A DNA stretch of 64,000 nucleotides, taken from Bacillota bacterium (GTDB lineage Bacteria; Bacillota; Clostridia; Acetivibrionales; DSM-1351). The stretch covers positions 28,892 through 92,891 of the forward strand of contig JAEZRV010000022.1 of assembly GCA_023444055.1 (NCBI GenBank), in the 5' to 3' direction. This document shows positions 52,200 through 61,386 of the stretch, piece by piece (position 1 is the first letter of the stretch; each line of letters starts with the position of its first letter). A program made the translations under genes and the position numbers. The notes under the pieces were generated by a model. It ran no database searches. It was not told where the DNA came from and saw only the letters and a list, made by a program, of their open reading frames with translations.

Positions 52200-52742
52200 T
52201 CACTTTAACTTGTAAATAATATTTGTTCTATTAATCAATGTTATAAATGTATAAGCTAATACAGCACTAACGGCTCCTTGAATCAAGTTTCCCGGAAGTT
52301 CTGTAATAATTGCAACCAAAGCCAACTCCTTATCTAATAGCCTTACTACTGAAAACTCAAAAATAAAATATCCAAAAGCCATTATAGCTATGCCAACTGC
52401 TAATGATATTATTCTTCGAATAACAGATATCCTGTCATTATTGCTTTTATTTGCAATAGCTCCTACTATATACCCCTCAAGCCCTTTAACAATAAAAGTA
52501 ATGGGAACAAATATAAATGAACCCCAAACTAAATCTGCCAAGGCTGAGCCAAATGCTCCTGCAATAAAACCTGATTTTCTACCCAAAAGTATTGCTGTAA
52601 TCATAATAACAGCATCACCTAAATTAAAATATCCTTGCGCTATTGGGCTTGGTATGTGCAAAAATGGCAAAAAAGTAATTAGAAACACTAACGCCACCAT
52701 TAATGCATTTACTACTAATTTCCTAGTCGAAATTTTACTCAT
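52200..52742 (-). CDS. ECF transporter S component
   Basis: A 180-residue integral membrane protein with about five or six hydrophobic helices. The first helix region (STRKLVVNALMVALVFLITFLPF), the loop ending in GYFNLGDAVIMITAILLGRKSGFIAGAFGSALADLVWG, and the last helix are typical of energy-coupling-factor substrate-binding subunits of the HmpT/PdxU/ThiW-like group (ECF-type riboflavin transporter S family). The AxxxA interaction surface for EcfT lies in helix 1. The vitamin carried cannot be told from sequence. No ECF ATPase is nearby, so it probably uses the shared module. ATG at 52742. Confidence 0.88.
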   Translation of the reverse strand: MSKISTRKLVVNALMVALVFLITFLPFLHIPSPIAQGYFNLGDAVIMITAILLGRKSGFIAGAFGSALADLVWGSFIFVPITFIVKGLEGYIVGAIANKSNNDRISVIRRIISLAVGIAIMAFGYFIFEFSVVRLLDKELALVAIITELPGNLIQGAVSAVLAYTFITLINRTNIIYKLK

Positions 52743-52776
52743 AAATTTATCCTCTAGTTTTAAATAATAATTAACA

Positions 52777-54024
52777 TTATTCCTCTTCTATTCGAATTCT
52801 ATTTAAAACTTCAGTTATTGAATTCATTTCTTTAAGTATAATCATGTTACTATTTAATTCTTTTTCCTCAGCAATCGGAGTAACAAATGCAAGTTCATCA
52901 TTCTGTGCTTTCATCTCAACATACTCTACTTTTTGGCTAAAAACAGAAGATATATCTTTCTTAGCTTCTGATACATCACTAACCCGAACCCTAACCAAGA
53001 ACTTTGCTAAGCTGTTTTCAATTGCAATAATATTGTTTTCATTACTCCTAACCCAAACATTTGTTGTTCCAGAGTTTGGATGCTTTGCAATATCAATTAT
53101 ATCAGCAACAACAGCACTAGCTGTAGGCATCTTGCCTGCTCCTCTACCGTAGAACATTGCATCTCCTATAGCATTGCCTTTAACAACAATAGCATTAAAT
53201 ACATCTTCAACATTTGCTAAAGGATGATCCTTTGAAATAATAGCTGGGCTTACTCTAGCAAAAATCTTATCATTAACTTTTCTACTAATAGCTATCAGCT
53301 TAATAACACAGTTCATTGCCTCAGCATACTTCATATCCTCTGTAGTAACCTTTGTAATACCCTCTGTATATATGTTTTCAGAATCAACAAATTCATTGTA
53401 TGCAATTGAAGATAAAATTGCAAGTTTTCTGCAAGTATCATGTCCTTCAACGTCTGCAGTTGGGTTTTGTTCAGCGTATCCATTTTGCTGAGCTCCCTTT
53501 AGTGCATCTTCAAAGCTTTTTCCTTCTTTTCTCATATGAGTGAAAATATAATTTGTAGTTCCATTTAGTATTCCTGTAATTCCATTAATCTCATTTGCAG
53601 CTAAGCATTGATTGAGTGGGCGAATAATTGGTATTCCTCCACCTACACTTGCCTCAAACAGATAACTAACTCCATTTTCCTTTGCCAGCTGCAAAAGCTC
53701 AGGACCTTGTGATGCAACTAGTTCTTTATTTGACGTAACTACACTTTTACCTGACATTAGAGCTTTTCTTGTAAATTCTGCTGCAACTTTTGCTCCGCCT
53801 ATAGTTTCAACAACTATGTCAACACTGCTATCATTAAAAACATCATCTGCATTTTTAGTTAATACATCTGCATATGGGCTATCTGGAAAATCACGAATAT
53901 CCAAAATCCATTTAACTCTTATTTCTTGTCCGGCACGCTGTGTTATGCTTTCACTGTTAATTTTAAGCACTTCAGCCACTCCACATCCTACTACTCCAAA
54001 ACCTAATATCGCTACATTAATCAT
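52777..54024 (-). CDS. hom: Homoserine dehydrogenase
   Basis: A 415-residue enzyme that reduces aspartate semialdehyde to homoserine, the branch point to threonine and methionine. The Rossmann start is VAILGFGVVGCGVAEVL, followed by TSNKELVA, the signature region GTTNYIFTHM and GYAEQNPTADVEGHDTCRKLAIL, and the NADPH/catalytic KMPTASAVVADI. A C-terminal ACT domain (about 335-405) allows feedback by threonine. The start is the ATG at 54024 after GGAGGTTATA, carried by the 13-mer GGCGTGGAGGTTA (54029-54041). Upstream lies the four-copy hairpin array, then the ACT-domain gene. Confidence 0.96.
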   Translation of the reverse strand: MINVAILGFGVVGCGVAEVLKINSESITQRAGQEIRVKWILDIRDFPDSPYADVLTKNADDVFNDSSVDIVVETIGGAKVAAEFTRKALMSGKSVVTSNKELVASQGPELLQLAKENGVSYLFEASVGGGIPIIRPLNQCLAANEINGITGILNGTTNYIFTHMRKEGKSFEDALKGAQQNGYAEQNPTADVEGHDTCRKLAILSSIAYNEFVDSENIYTEGITKVTTEDMKYAEAMNCVIKLIAISRKVNDKIFARVSPAIISKDHPLANVEDVFNAIVVKGNAIGDAMFYGRGAGKMPTASAVVADIIDIAKHPNSGTTNVWVRSNENNIIAIENSLAKFLVRVRVSDVSEAKKDISSVFSQKVEYVEMKAQNDELAFVTPIAEEKELNSNMIILKEMNSITEVLNRIRIEEE

Positions 54025-54110
54025 ATTATAACCTCCACGCCAATTTCCGTCATACAAAATTATTCTATAAGCTATTTACTAAACTATACTTGCACAAAAT
54101 ACTTTACAAC

Positions 54111-54375
54111 CCTTCAAAAACGCTTGCGTTTTTGGTGTTCGAAAATGCACCATGTTCGCATAATTTCGATTCACTTGCAAAAACCACTTGTGGTTTTTGT
54201 AGCTTGAAAAAGCACCATATTAGTACGAAACACTTCACAAACCTGCAAAAACGCTTGCGTTTTTGGTGTTCGAAAGAGCACTATGTTTGCACGAAAAACC
54301 TCGCAAACCTGCAAAAACGCTTGCGTTTTTGATGCTCGAAAGAGCACCATGTTAGTACAAACTCTACTTTCGAGC
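54111..54375 (+). repeat. Four-copy tandem array of hairpin repeat units
   Basis: Four units with a period of about 63-68 bases. Each has a palindrome: AAAAACGCTTGCGTTTTT at 54116-54133, 54247-54264 and 54313-54330, and AAAAACCACTTGTGGTTTTT at 54179-54198. After about 10-15 bases each continues with TCGAAAGAGCACCATGTTAGTAC or close variants. The variant stem changes both arms together, so base pairing is conserved. The array fills the space between the ACT-domain gene and hom. It is not a CRISPR, since the whole unit is repeated without unique spacers. Confidence 0.8.
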
Positions 54376-54377
54376 TT

Positions 54378-54818
54378 TTACCTTGCTAATATCTCACATC
54401 TTCTGACGCCTTCAATTTTTTCAATATCCGCCATTAGATCTTTCAATTCATTCTTCATTTTAGTGGTTTCAATCGAAACCGTTACATCAGCCAATCCATT
54501 GATTGGAATGTTTTGATTTATAGTTAAAATATTAGCATTAGCAGAAGCTATTTTATCAATAATACTTGATAGTATACCTGAAAAGTCTTCAACCACAAAA
54601 AAAAGTGTTAAAACCTTTCCTCTTGATGTTTCAAAAAATGGAAATATATAATCCTTATATTTATAGTATGCACTTCTACTAATACCCACCTCTTTAACAG
54701 CATCATTCACAGTTTTTATCTTGCCGGTACTTAATACTTTCTTAACCTCTATCACCTTGGAAAACACTTCTGGTAAGATAAATGAATCAACTAGAAAAAA
54801 AACTGATTCCTGTTTCAT
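54378..54818 (-). CDS. ACT domain protein, UPF0735 (PheB-like)
   Basis: A 146-residue protein of the UPF0735/PheB family. The first half looks like a helix-turn-helix (KIKTVNDAVKEVGISRSAYYKYKDYIFPF), the second is an ACT amino-acid-binding domain (GKVLTLFFVVEDFSGILSSIIDKIASANANILTINQNIPINGLADVTVSIET). It probably senses threonine or another aspartate-family amino acid, given its place between thrC and hom. A regulatory role is inference. The start is the ATG at 54818 after GGAGGGC. Confidence 0.92.
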   Translation of the reverse strand: MKQESVFFLVDSFILPEVFSKVIEVKKVLSTGKIKTVNDAVKEVGISRSAYYKYKDYIFPFFETSRGKVLTLFFVVEDFSGILSSIIDKIASANANILTINQNIPINGLADVTVSIETTKMKNELKDLMADIEKIEGVRRCEILAR

Positions 54819-54899
54819 ATGCCCTCCTGTCCGTCAAATACGTACAATTGTATTTCCTTGGTGATATGTTAGCACATTTTCTTTTTATTTGCAACCAAA

Positions 54900-54942
54900 A
54901 AAGATATACTAATCTAAAAACGGATTAATATATCTCTTATTT
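54900..54942 (-). terminator. Terminator after thrC
   Basis: AAGATATACTAATC and GGATTAATATATCT form a 13-14-bp stem with an A-rich and T-rich surround. It sits between the thrC stop codon and the ACT-domain gene, so the latter probably has a separate promoter. Confidence 0.75.
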
Positions 54943-54969
54943 TTATTAATTTTATTATTGTTAATTGTA

Positions 54970-56469
54970 CTATATCTTAAGAGTTTCTTTGACTTTATCA
55001 ATCATTTTCAAAGGTTCACAAGTCTCTTTATGAAGAACAGGTTTATTTTTAAGTTCCTCTAGCGGCTCAGGAATCTTTAATCCTGACTTTTCTTTAAGAA
55101 CATTTAAAAGTTCAAACTCAGACTTACCGCAAATAGCGTCCGCCCCTGAAATGGCCTTAACTACACTCTCATTAAATTTATAAGGACTAGCTGTAGAAAC
55201 AATTACAGCCTTTGTTACATCACTGGTAGAAATAACGTATTTATCATAGACGTCAACAGCAACAGCAGTATGAGTATCTAGTACATAACCTGTTTCCTGA
55301 TATACACTTTCAATGGTTTTCAGTGTATCACTATCATTTGAATAGTCAGCCCAGAATATATTTTGAATTTTCTTTTTTGTATCCTGATCTATTTCGTATG
55401 AGCCTTCACTATTTAGCTTATTCATCCATTCATTAATTAGTTCTGAATTTCCCTCAGTAACTAAATATAAAAGTCTTTCTAGATTACTGGAAATCAATAT
55501 ATCCATTGATGGAGAGAGAGTCTTTTTGAATTCTCTGTTTTTATTGTATATACCAGTATTGATAAAATCAGTTAAAACATTATTATCATTTGATGCACAT
55601 ATTAGCTTGTTTATTGGCAATCCCATTTCCATTGCATAATATGCAGCAAGAATGTTACCAAAATTACCTGTTGGAACAACGAAATTAATCTTATCACCAA
55701 TTTCAATTTCATTATTCTTAAGCATATCTGCATATGCAGAAAAATAATATACTATCTGAGGTACAAGTCTTCCCCAGTTAATTGAGTTGGCTGAAGAGAA
55801 TTTGTATCCATTTTCCTCCATTAGTGAGAGAACATCTTTATCATTAAATATGCGTTTAACACCATTTTGAGCATCATCAAAATTTCCGTTTACAGCAATT
55901 GAATAAGTATTATTACCCTCTTGCGTTACCATCTGCATTCTTTGAATCTCGCTTACACCTTGATTTGGGAAGAAAACAATGATTTTTGTACCGTCAACAT
56001 CTTTAAATCCCTCAAGTGCAGCTTTTCCAGTGTCTCCAGAAGTTGCAACCAAAATAATGATTTCCTTGTTTTCGCCTGTCTTTTTTAGCGCTTTTACAAG
56101 AAAATGAGGAAGTATTTGTAGTGCCATATCTTTAAAAGCACTTGTTGGTCCATGCCACAGTTCTAATATATTAACTGATTCATACAATTTGTGTAGTGGT
56201 GCAATAGCATCGATCTCAAATTTTTGAGCAGTATATGCTTGGCTAACACAATCCTTCAATTCATCTAAAGTATAATCGTCTAAATACCCTTGTAATATAT
56301 TTAAAGCTCGCTCTTGGTAACTTTGTTTACTCATACTTAAAATTTGCTCATTATTAAAGTGAATTATATTTTCAGGTACAAATAACCCGCCATCTTCAGC
56401 AAGACCTTTCTTAATAGCTTCTGATGAGCTCACACTTGCACATTTTCCTCTAGTACTTCTATATAACAT
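54970..56469 (-). CDS. thrC: Threonine synthase
   Basis: A 499-residue PLP enzyme that converts O-phosphohomoserine to threonine. It is of the longer (yeast/E. coli-like, about 430-510 residue) class with N-terminal LYRSTRGKCASVSSSEAIKKGLAEDGGLFVPENI. The PLP lysine is in ELWHGPTSAFKDMALQ (about 111). VATSGDTGKAALEGF, FANSINWGRLVPQIVYYF-like SSANSINWGRLVPQI, and VPTGNFGNILAAYYA are conserved. It works with hom downstream; no thrB is in the window. The ATG at 56469 follows GGAGGTAAAG. Confidence 0.96.
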   Translation of the reverse strand: MLYRSTRGKCASVSSSEAIKKGLAEDGGLFVPENIIHFNNEQILSMSKQSYQERALNILQGYLDDYTLDELKDCVSQAYTAQKFEIDAIAPLHKLYESVNILELWHGPTSAFKDMALQILPHFLVKALKKTGENKEIIILVATSGDTGKAALEGFKDVDGTKIIVFFPNQGVSEIQRMQMVTQEGNNTYSIAVNGNFDDAQNGVKRIFNDKDVLSLMEENGYKFSSANSINWGRLVPQIVYYFSAYADMLKNNEIEIGDKINFVVPTGNFGNILAAYYAMEMGLPINKLICASNDNNVLTDFINTGIYNKNREFKKTLSPSMDILISSNLERLLYLVTEGNSELINEWMNKLNSEGSYEIDQDTKKKIQNIFWADYSNDSDTLKTIESVYQETGYVLDTHTAVAVDVYDKYVISTSDVTKAVIVSTASPYKFNESVVKAISGADAICGKSEFELLNVLKEKSGLKIPEPLEELKNKPVLHKETCEPLKMIDKVKETLKI

Positions 56470-56666
56470 CTTTACCTCCCACGAAATAATTACCCTATTA
56501 TAAAATATAGGCTTATATTCATAAAATCCGTAAGTAATAATAACGGCCTAAGCCGATGATACTAAACAAAATAAGCATTTATAAAATCCTATTAGTCTAA
56601 ATAATATAATAAAATAAAAAAAAATGCAATCTTAATATAGACAAATAATAGTAAACATATCCCTGT

Positions 56667-57752
56667 TTAAAACAATCTCCACCCTTGATTTTTCTTTTGC
56701 ATACCTACAATAAGCCTTTGCACCGAAGTTTTTCCTTGATTATAAAGATACTGTATTTCGCTATCAGTATTTCCATAACTTACAGCTGAAATATAACCAG
56801 TATTAATATGAGCAATGTTGTCAATATTATAAGAATTTTTTGGAACACCCGTATCATGGGATACATAGAGTAATTTTTTCAGTATGCTATCATCATTTAA
56901 AAATTCCTTTGGTTGCTTTCCAAACAATTTTAAGCCTATTATTATGTTTAATTGAGTACTGTCTATAAGCCAAACAGGAAAATTATCCAAAACCCCACCA
57001 TCAATAATGTAATTTTGCTTTATGTAATTATTCTCTTTTATCTTTAGTGTAACAGGTTCAAATACAAAAGGCATACTCATACTCATTCTGACAGCCTTTG
57101 CAACCTCTAGTTTATCAGGTTCAACATTGTAAAGAGCAATATCATCTGGCAACACAATTACCTTTCCCATATTCGCATCCACGGCAGTCATTCTTACCTT
57201 GTATCCACGTGGGTTTACCTTGTCAATAATTCCTCCTCTGAAATCATTAAAAGTATAAACCCCTTTATTTGCAAGCATTTGCGCCACCCATTTTTCAAAT
57301 AGCTCACCATTAATAAATGCATTTTTTTTACTGAATGCAACCAGGTTTATTAGAAAATTGCCCCTTGTGCCCTTAAAATCATTGTTTTCCCTCTTTACAA
57401 GCTTTAACTCTGGATAGTCTTGCTTGAGAAGCAATGCAAAAGTATCATTATCACTTAATACCTTTTTTCCTTCTGTCATATTTCTGATTTTGTCAGCGAT
57501 TGATATATCAATGTAGTGGCTTTCACGAAGCTTTAAACTATTGAAATCAAATTGATCTACGATATTCATTAACTCTTTTGCCGAATACCCAGCTCCAATT
57601 AATGCTGCAGTGAGAGCGCCGGTAGATACACCTGCAATGTTTCCAAGAATACTATATTTTTTCTCAAGCTCTTCATATGCTCCAATAAAGGCTACTGAAT
57701 TAAATTCTCCTCCACTAAATACAATATTTAATGCACGGTTGGTAACACTCAT
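56667..57752 (-). CDS. Patatin-like phospholipase
   Basis: A 361-residue patatin-family lipid acyl hydrolase. The oxyanion region is NIVFSGGEFNSVAFIGAYEELEKK, in which the second glycine-rich residue pattern is slightly atypical. The nucleophile elbow is GVSTG (Ser about 43), and the catalytic aspartate is in YIIDGGVLDNFPVWL (about 235). It probably hydrolyses acyl esters of membrane lipids. No signal peptide is present. The start is the ATG at 57752, eight bases after GAGGGG; a TTG six bases upstream is too close to the ribosome binding site. Monocistronic. Confidence 0.9.
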   Translation of the reverse strand: MSVTNRALNIVFSGGEFNSVAFIGAYEELEKKYSILGNIAGVSTGALTAALIGAGYSAKELMNIVDQFDFNSLKLRESHYIDISIADKIRNMTEGKKVLSDNDTFALLLKQDYPELKLVKRENNDFKGTRGNFLINLVAFSKKNAFINGELFEKWVAQMLANKGVYTFNDFRGGIIDKVNPRGYKVRMTAVDANMGKVIVLPDDIALYNVEPDKLEVAKAVRMSMSMPFVFEPVTLKIKENNYIKQNYIIDGGVLDNFPVWLIDSTQLNIIIGLKLFGKQPKEFLNDDSILKKLLYVSHDTGVPKNSYNIDNIAHINTGYISAVSYGNTDSEIQYLYNQGKTSVQRLIVGMQKKNQGWRLF

Positions 57753-57950
57753 TTCCAAATCCCCTCAGAAAAAATGTATCTAATGTATATATATTATTGT
57801 TTTTTGCTAATTAGTATATTGTACAATCTTAACCTTTTAATTTTTTGATAAACAGGGTTTTAACTCAGGTGAAGACTCTCTTCAGCTAAAGAATTCCAAT
57901 TTATATTAACTGAGAATATTACCCAAATAATATTTATACTACTGTAAAAA

Positions 57951-57984
57951 AGTTATACAAAAGCATATAAAAATTTGTATAACT
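57951..57984 (-). terminator. Hairpin at the end of the TPR gene
   Basis: GTTATACAAA (57952-57961) and TTTGTATAAC (57974-57983) form a perfect 10-bp stem directly after the stop codon, with T-rich sequence on the minus strand. Confidence 0.75.
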
Positions 57985-59123
57985 TACTGTATAGCCTTAA
58001 GTCTGTCTTTAGCCCACTGTATATATGCTGATTTAGGATATTCCTTTATAAGTTTTTCATATGTGATAGTAGCCTTTTGCAGATCATTTACCTCTACATA
58101 GCTTTTTCCTAAAATATATAGCGCTTTATCAGCAAAATCCCACTTATCTCCTAACGTAAACACCTTTTCAAGCTTCTTAATGGCTTCTGCAAAATTTTTA
58201 TTTTTATATAATGTATTTCCCTCAGAAGTCATCTGACTTGCTGCACTCAAAAGGACTTTATCTTTCATTGAATCATATTTTATTTTTAAATCTGAAGTTA
58301 AATCATCAACCTTTAGAGACATCAATCTATCAGCAGCCTCAATATATTTTTTTTGAGCATAAAGAGTTGATACTTGGGATACCTGATTTGAAAATTCATA
58401 TTGTTTAAGCTTTTTATTGGCGGCATCAAGTTGATTTTTTAATGTTATCAATTCTTTAGAAGAATTCTTAGTAGTAGTAGATTTCTGCTGTGAAATAGCT
58501 ACAGGCTCAGCTACAGGCTCAGCTTCCGCCCCAGCATCTTTTGTAGCTTTTGTTGCTGCAATAAAGAAAATTACTGAGGCTATGAGACAAATAACACTGA
58601 ATATATTTAAAATAACAGAAAAGTTTGGCTTCATAAGCTTAGAACCTATTTTTTCTAACACTGTGTTTTCCGCCATTATATTCTTGTCGTTAATACTGTT
58701 TTTTTTCAACGGTTGTTTAACAGCTTTAATAGAATTACCCTCATTCCTTGCATTTTTAACTCTACCATACTTTTTGGCAGAATCATCTTCACTAATACTT
58801 ATAAAATTTAAATAATCTGCAGCTTTTATAGCATTGTTCTCACGTTCTACAATGCTTGTAAAAAGCTCCTCTGCCTTATCCAGTTGATTTGTATATGCAT
58901 AACACAAGCCCAATAAATTAACTGCCTCATAAAAATTAGGATTAGTAGAAACTACTTTTTTGAGCTCAATCATTGCAATATCTTCGTTACCTGATTTTAG
59001 ATACTCTATTGCTTTGTTATACAATGCTACAGAATTAATAACTTTATCAGTTTTTTCATAATTTTGAGCAAATTCATCTAAATCAATAGGTCCAAAGCTT
59101 TTTATCTCTTGACTTAAATCCAT
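57984..59123 (-). CDS. TPR-repeat membrane protein
   Basis: A 379-residue protein. N-terminal cytoplasmic TPR repeats (about 32-110: LYNKAIEYLKSGNEDIAMIELKKVVSTNPNFYEAVNLLGLCYAYTNQLDKAEELF) are followed by a basic linker and a single membrane segment (about 170-190, FSVILNIFSVICLIASVIFFIAA). A coiled-coil (about 225-245) and C-terminal TPRs follow (KNFAEAIKKLEKVFTLGDKWDFADKALYILGKSYVEVNDLQKATITYEKLIKEYP). It likely scaffolds a membrane complex; partner unknown. folC is 25 bases upstream, so the two form an operon. Start chosen at the second ATG, nine bases after GGAG. Confidence 0.85.
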   Translation of the reverse strand: MDLSQEIKSFGPIDLDEFAQNYEKTDKVINSVALYNKAIEYLKSGNEDIAMIELKKVVSTNPNFYEAVNLLGLCYAYTNQLDKAEELFTSIVERENNAIKAADYLNFISISEDDSAKKYGRVKNARNEGNSIKAVKQPLKKNSINDKNIMAENTVLEKIGSKLMKPNFSVILNIFSVICLIASVIFFIAATKATKDAGAEAEPVAEPVAISQQKSTTTKNSSKELITLKNQLDAANKKLKQYEFSNQVSQVSTLYAQKKYIEAADRLMSLKVDDLTSDLKIKYDSMKDKVLLSAASQMTSEGNTLYKNKNFAEAIKKLEKVFTLGDKWDFADKALYILGKSYVEVNDLQKATITYEKLIKEYPKSAYIQWAKDRLKAIQ

Positions 59124-59148
59124 AAACATTAGCTCCTTTTTTAAAGTA

Positions 59149-60429
59149 TTAATTTATCTTATATAATTTTCTTACTTCTCCAATCATATATAACGATCCA
59201 AAAACACTAATAATGCTGTCATCATTAATAGCATCATATGCCAGTTTAATACTATTTTCTATAGTAACTCCATCTACCACATTATTTGAATACTGCTTTA
59301 AAATATCCGCTAGTTCACTTGATTTTAGTGCTCGTTCATTATTAGGTGTTACAGTAATAATTAACTTTGCTTTTTCAGCTAGCAATTCCATTGTTTTTTG
59401 GTATTCTTTATCCCTAAGAAAGCCCACAATAAATATTTTATTTTTATCTGCAAAATATTTGTCTAATGCTGCATTTAAAGCCTGTCCGCCTTCATAGTTA
59501 TGTGCTCCATCAATTAAAATCAAAGGATTTTTATTAATTATCTCAAGTCTACCAGGCCATGTTGTTTTTGAAATACCTTCTCGAATATTATTATATTCAA
59601 TTTTATAACCTTTATTAGATAATATTTCGCAAGCATCTATAGCTAATGCAGCATTGTACATCTGATGTTCTCCCAAAAGCTTTATATTCAAGTTTTTGTA
59701 ATCTTTATAATCAAATAATTGACCTTCAGTGCAATACTCCTTTAATACCAAAGTCTGTAAATTAGTCTTGTGTAATACGGAGTTCTGGCTTTTGCAAACC
59801 TCTTCAAAAACCTTTTCTGCCTCCGGCTTCTGAGGGTAAATTATAGTATCACAATGGGGCTTAATTATTCCAGCCTTTTGATAAGCAATTTCTGCAATTG
59901 TATTTCCAAGCCTATCAGTATGATCTAAGCTTATAGTTGTTATAACAGATATCTCTGGAGATTCTATTACATTTGTAGAATCATATCTTCCTCCGAGACC
60001 AACCTCTAAAACCACTATATCACAATTTTTTCTATAGAAATATTCAATTGCAACAGCAGTAATAATTTCAAATTCTGTAGGACTATCTAGCCCCTCATCT
60101 ACCATAAAATCTATTTTACCTTTAACAAACTCAATGATGCTTGTTAATTCTTCAGGCTCTATTTCTTTGTTATCTATTTTAATTCTCTCAGTAAATCTTT
60201 GTATATATGGAGAAGTAAATATACCTGTTTTGTATCCCGAGCTAATTAATATATTACTTATAAATGACGTGGTTGATCCTTTTCCATTTGTTCCTGCAAC
60301 ATGGACAAATCTAAGTTTTTTATGTGGATTACCCATATATTCCATTAGCTTACTGATACTTTCCAGTCCAAGCTTAATTCCAAACTTAAGAGTGCCATGT
60401 ATGTACTCCATTGCTTCTTCATAATTCAT
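59149..60429 (-). CDS. folC: Folylpolyglutamate synthase/dihydrofolate synthase
   Basis: A 426-residue Mur-ligase family enzyme that adds glutamate to folates. It has the ATP-binding loop FVHVAGTNGKGSTTSFISNIL (about 42-62), the omega-loop FTSPYIQRFTERIKI, VLEVGLGGRYDSTNVI, TTISLDHTDRLGNTIAEIAYQKAGIIK with the conserved lysine, and ILIDGAHNYEGGQALNAAL. The length is normal. It is followed closely by the TPR protein gene and preceded, 99 bases away, by an uncharacterised gene. The ATG follows GGAGGTAGC. Confidence 0.96.
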   Translation of the reverse strand: MNYEEAMEYIHGTLKFGIKLGLESISKLMEYMGNPHKKLRFVHVAGTNGKGSTTSFISNILISSGYKTGIFTSPYIQRFTERIKIDNKEIEPEELTSIIEFVKGKIDFMVDEGLDSPTEFEIITAVAIEYFYRKNCDIVVLEVGLGGRYDSTNVIESPEISVITTISLDHTDRLGNTIAEIAYQKAGIIKPHCDTIIYPQKPEAEKVFEEVCKSQNSVLHKTNLQTLVLKEYCTEGQLFDYKDYKNLNIKLLGEHQMYNAALAIDACEILSNKGYKIEYNNIREGISKTTWPGRLEIINKNPLILIDGAHNYEGGQALNAALDKYFADKNKIFIVGFLRDKEYQKTMELLAEKAKLIITVTPNNERALKSSELADILKQYSNNVVDGVTIENSIKLAYDAINDDSIISVFGSLYMIGEVRKLYKIN

Positions 60430-60528
60430 GATAAACTGCTACCTCCAATATGTGTAAAGTCATTGCAAACTCTACTTTGCAAATAAACAATAGCAGTTTT
60501 TATCAATACAGTCAATCGAAAAAACTAT

Positions 60529-61116
60529 CTAAATCTTATTTATTAATGCCTGAACATCTGCTTTTTTTATCATACAAGTATTTATTCCCATACTGCCTGA
60601 TAATATATAATCAAAAATTACTATTGTACATAGTGTAATTTTTTCATCCTCAGTTAAATCAATAAACTCATCTAGATTTATTTCATTCTCTAGTTTTGGC
60701 AAATAATATCTAACACCCATATTGGGAATAATCCTTCTAAACTTTTCATTCCTCCAAATTACATCAGGTATGATAGCAAACAACTCAAATCCTTCAATTA
60801 TTTCACTCTTTAGAGATATGGAAAGCATTGAGCGTCTATTTTGTACTAATATTTTTCTTTTTTTGTACAAAACTCCACAGTCATCTAATTCTTCTATAAG
60901 ACTTGATAATAACTCTTTGCTTTCACTTTCACTTAAATTCAAAAATGAACTATTTACTTCAAAAATAATATTGTTCTCAGCTTTCAGTGCAGATATAATT
61001 TCATAACTTACTTGTGTACTATCAATATTTTTAGCCGAATATTGTACAGAATATTTAGAAACTGCGTCTTTTTTACTAGTAGTATCTGATATTTTAACTT
61101 TAATAGTTTTTTTCAT
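60529..61116 (-). CDS. Uncharacterised protein, 195 residues
   Basis: I do not recognise this protein. It is soluble, alpha/beta in pattern, with KKTIKVKISDTTSKK at the start, a central SMLSISLKSEIIEGFELFAIIPDVIWRNEKFRRIIPNMGVRYYLP, and a helical end (INTCMIKKADVQALINKI). The central strand order could be a small ligand-binding domain. It has no signal peptide or membrane segment. It lies upstream of folC on the same strand. The ribosome binding site (GAGGTAAAGA) is reasonable, so it is probably expressed. Confidence 0.7.
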   Translation of the reverse strand: MKKTIKVKISDTTSKKDAVSKYSVQYSAKNIDSTQVSYEIISALKAENNIIFEVNSSFLNLSESESKELLSSLIEELDDCGVLYKKRKILVQNRRSMLSISLKSEIIEGFELFAIIPDVIWRNEKFRRIIPNMGVRYYLPKLENEINLDEFIDLTEDEKITLCTIVIFDYILSGSMGINTCMIKKADVQALINKI

Positions 61117-61308
61117 TCTTTACCTCGTCATAATAATTCTGTTTTTATAGCTATATATTTATATTATATACCTTCATTCCTGTAATTGTGAAGACTAAAA
61201 GATTTCCCAAAAAACATGGCTGCTTAGACTTCATAGCGTTATTGCTGGCTGTTTACTAAGTACTTTTGATAACAATAATAAATTTATATAAAAGCTTTCA
61301 ATAAAAAA

Positions 61309-61352
61309 GAAGCTGCCTCTCTAACAATATCAAAACATCGTTTTAAAGACAG
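61309..61352 (-). terminator. Terminator of pgi
   Basis: AGAAGCTGCCTCT and AAAGACAGCTTCT form an imperfect stem around a loop of about 17 bases, with A-runs that become a T-run on the minus strand. Confidence 0.75.
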
Positions 61353-61386
61353 CTTCTGTAACTTATTATATTTTTTGGTTAATTCT

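Noticed and set aside
54111..54375. Possible CRISPR array
   Set aside because: The units recur at about 65 bases, but the sequence between palindromes is itself repeated and there are no unique spacers or cas genes.
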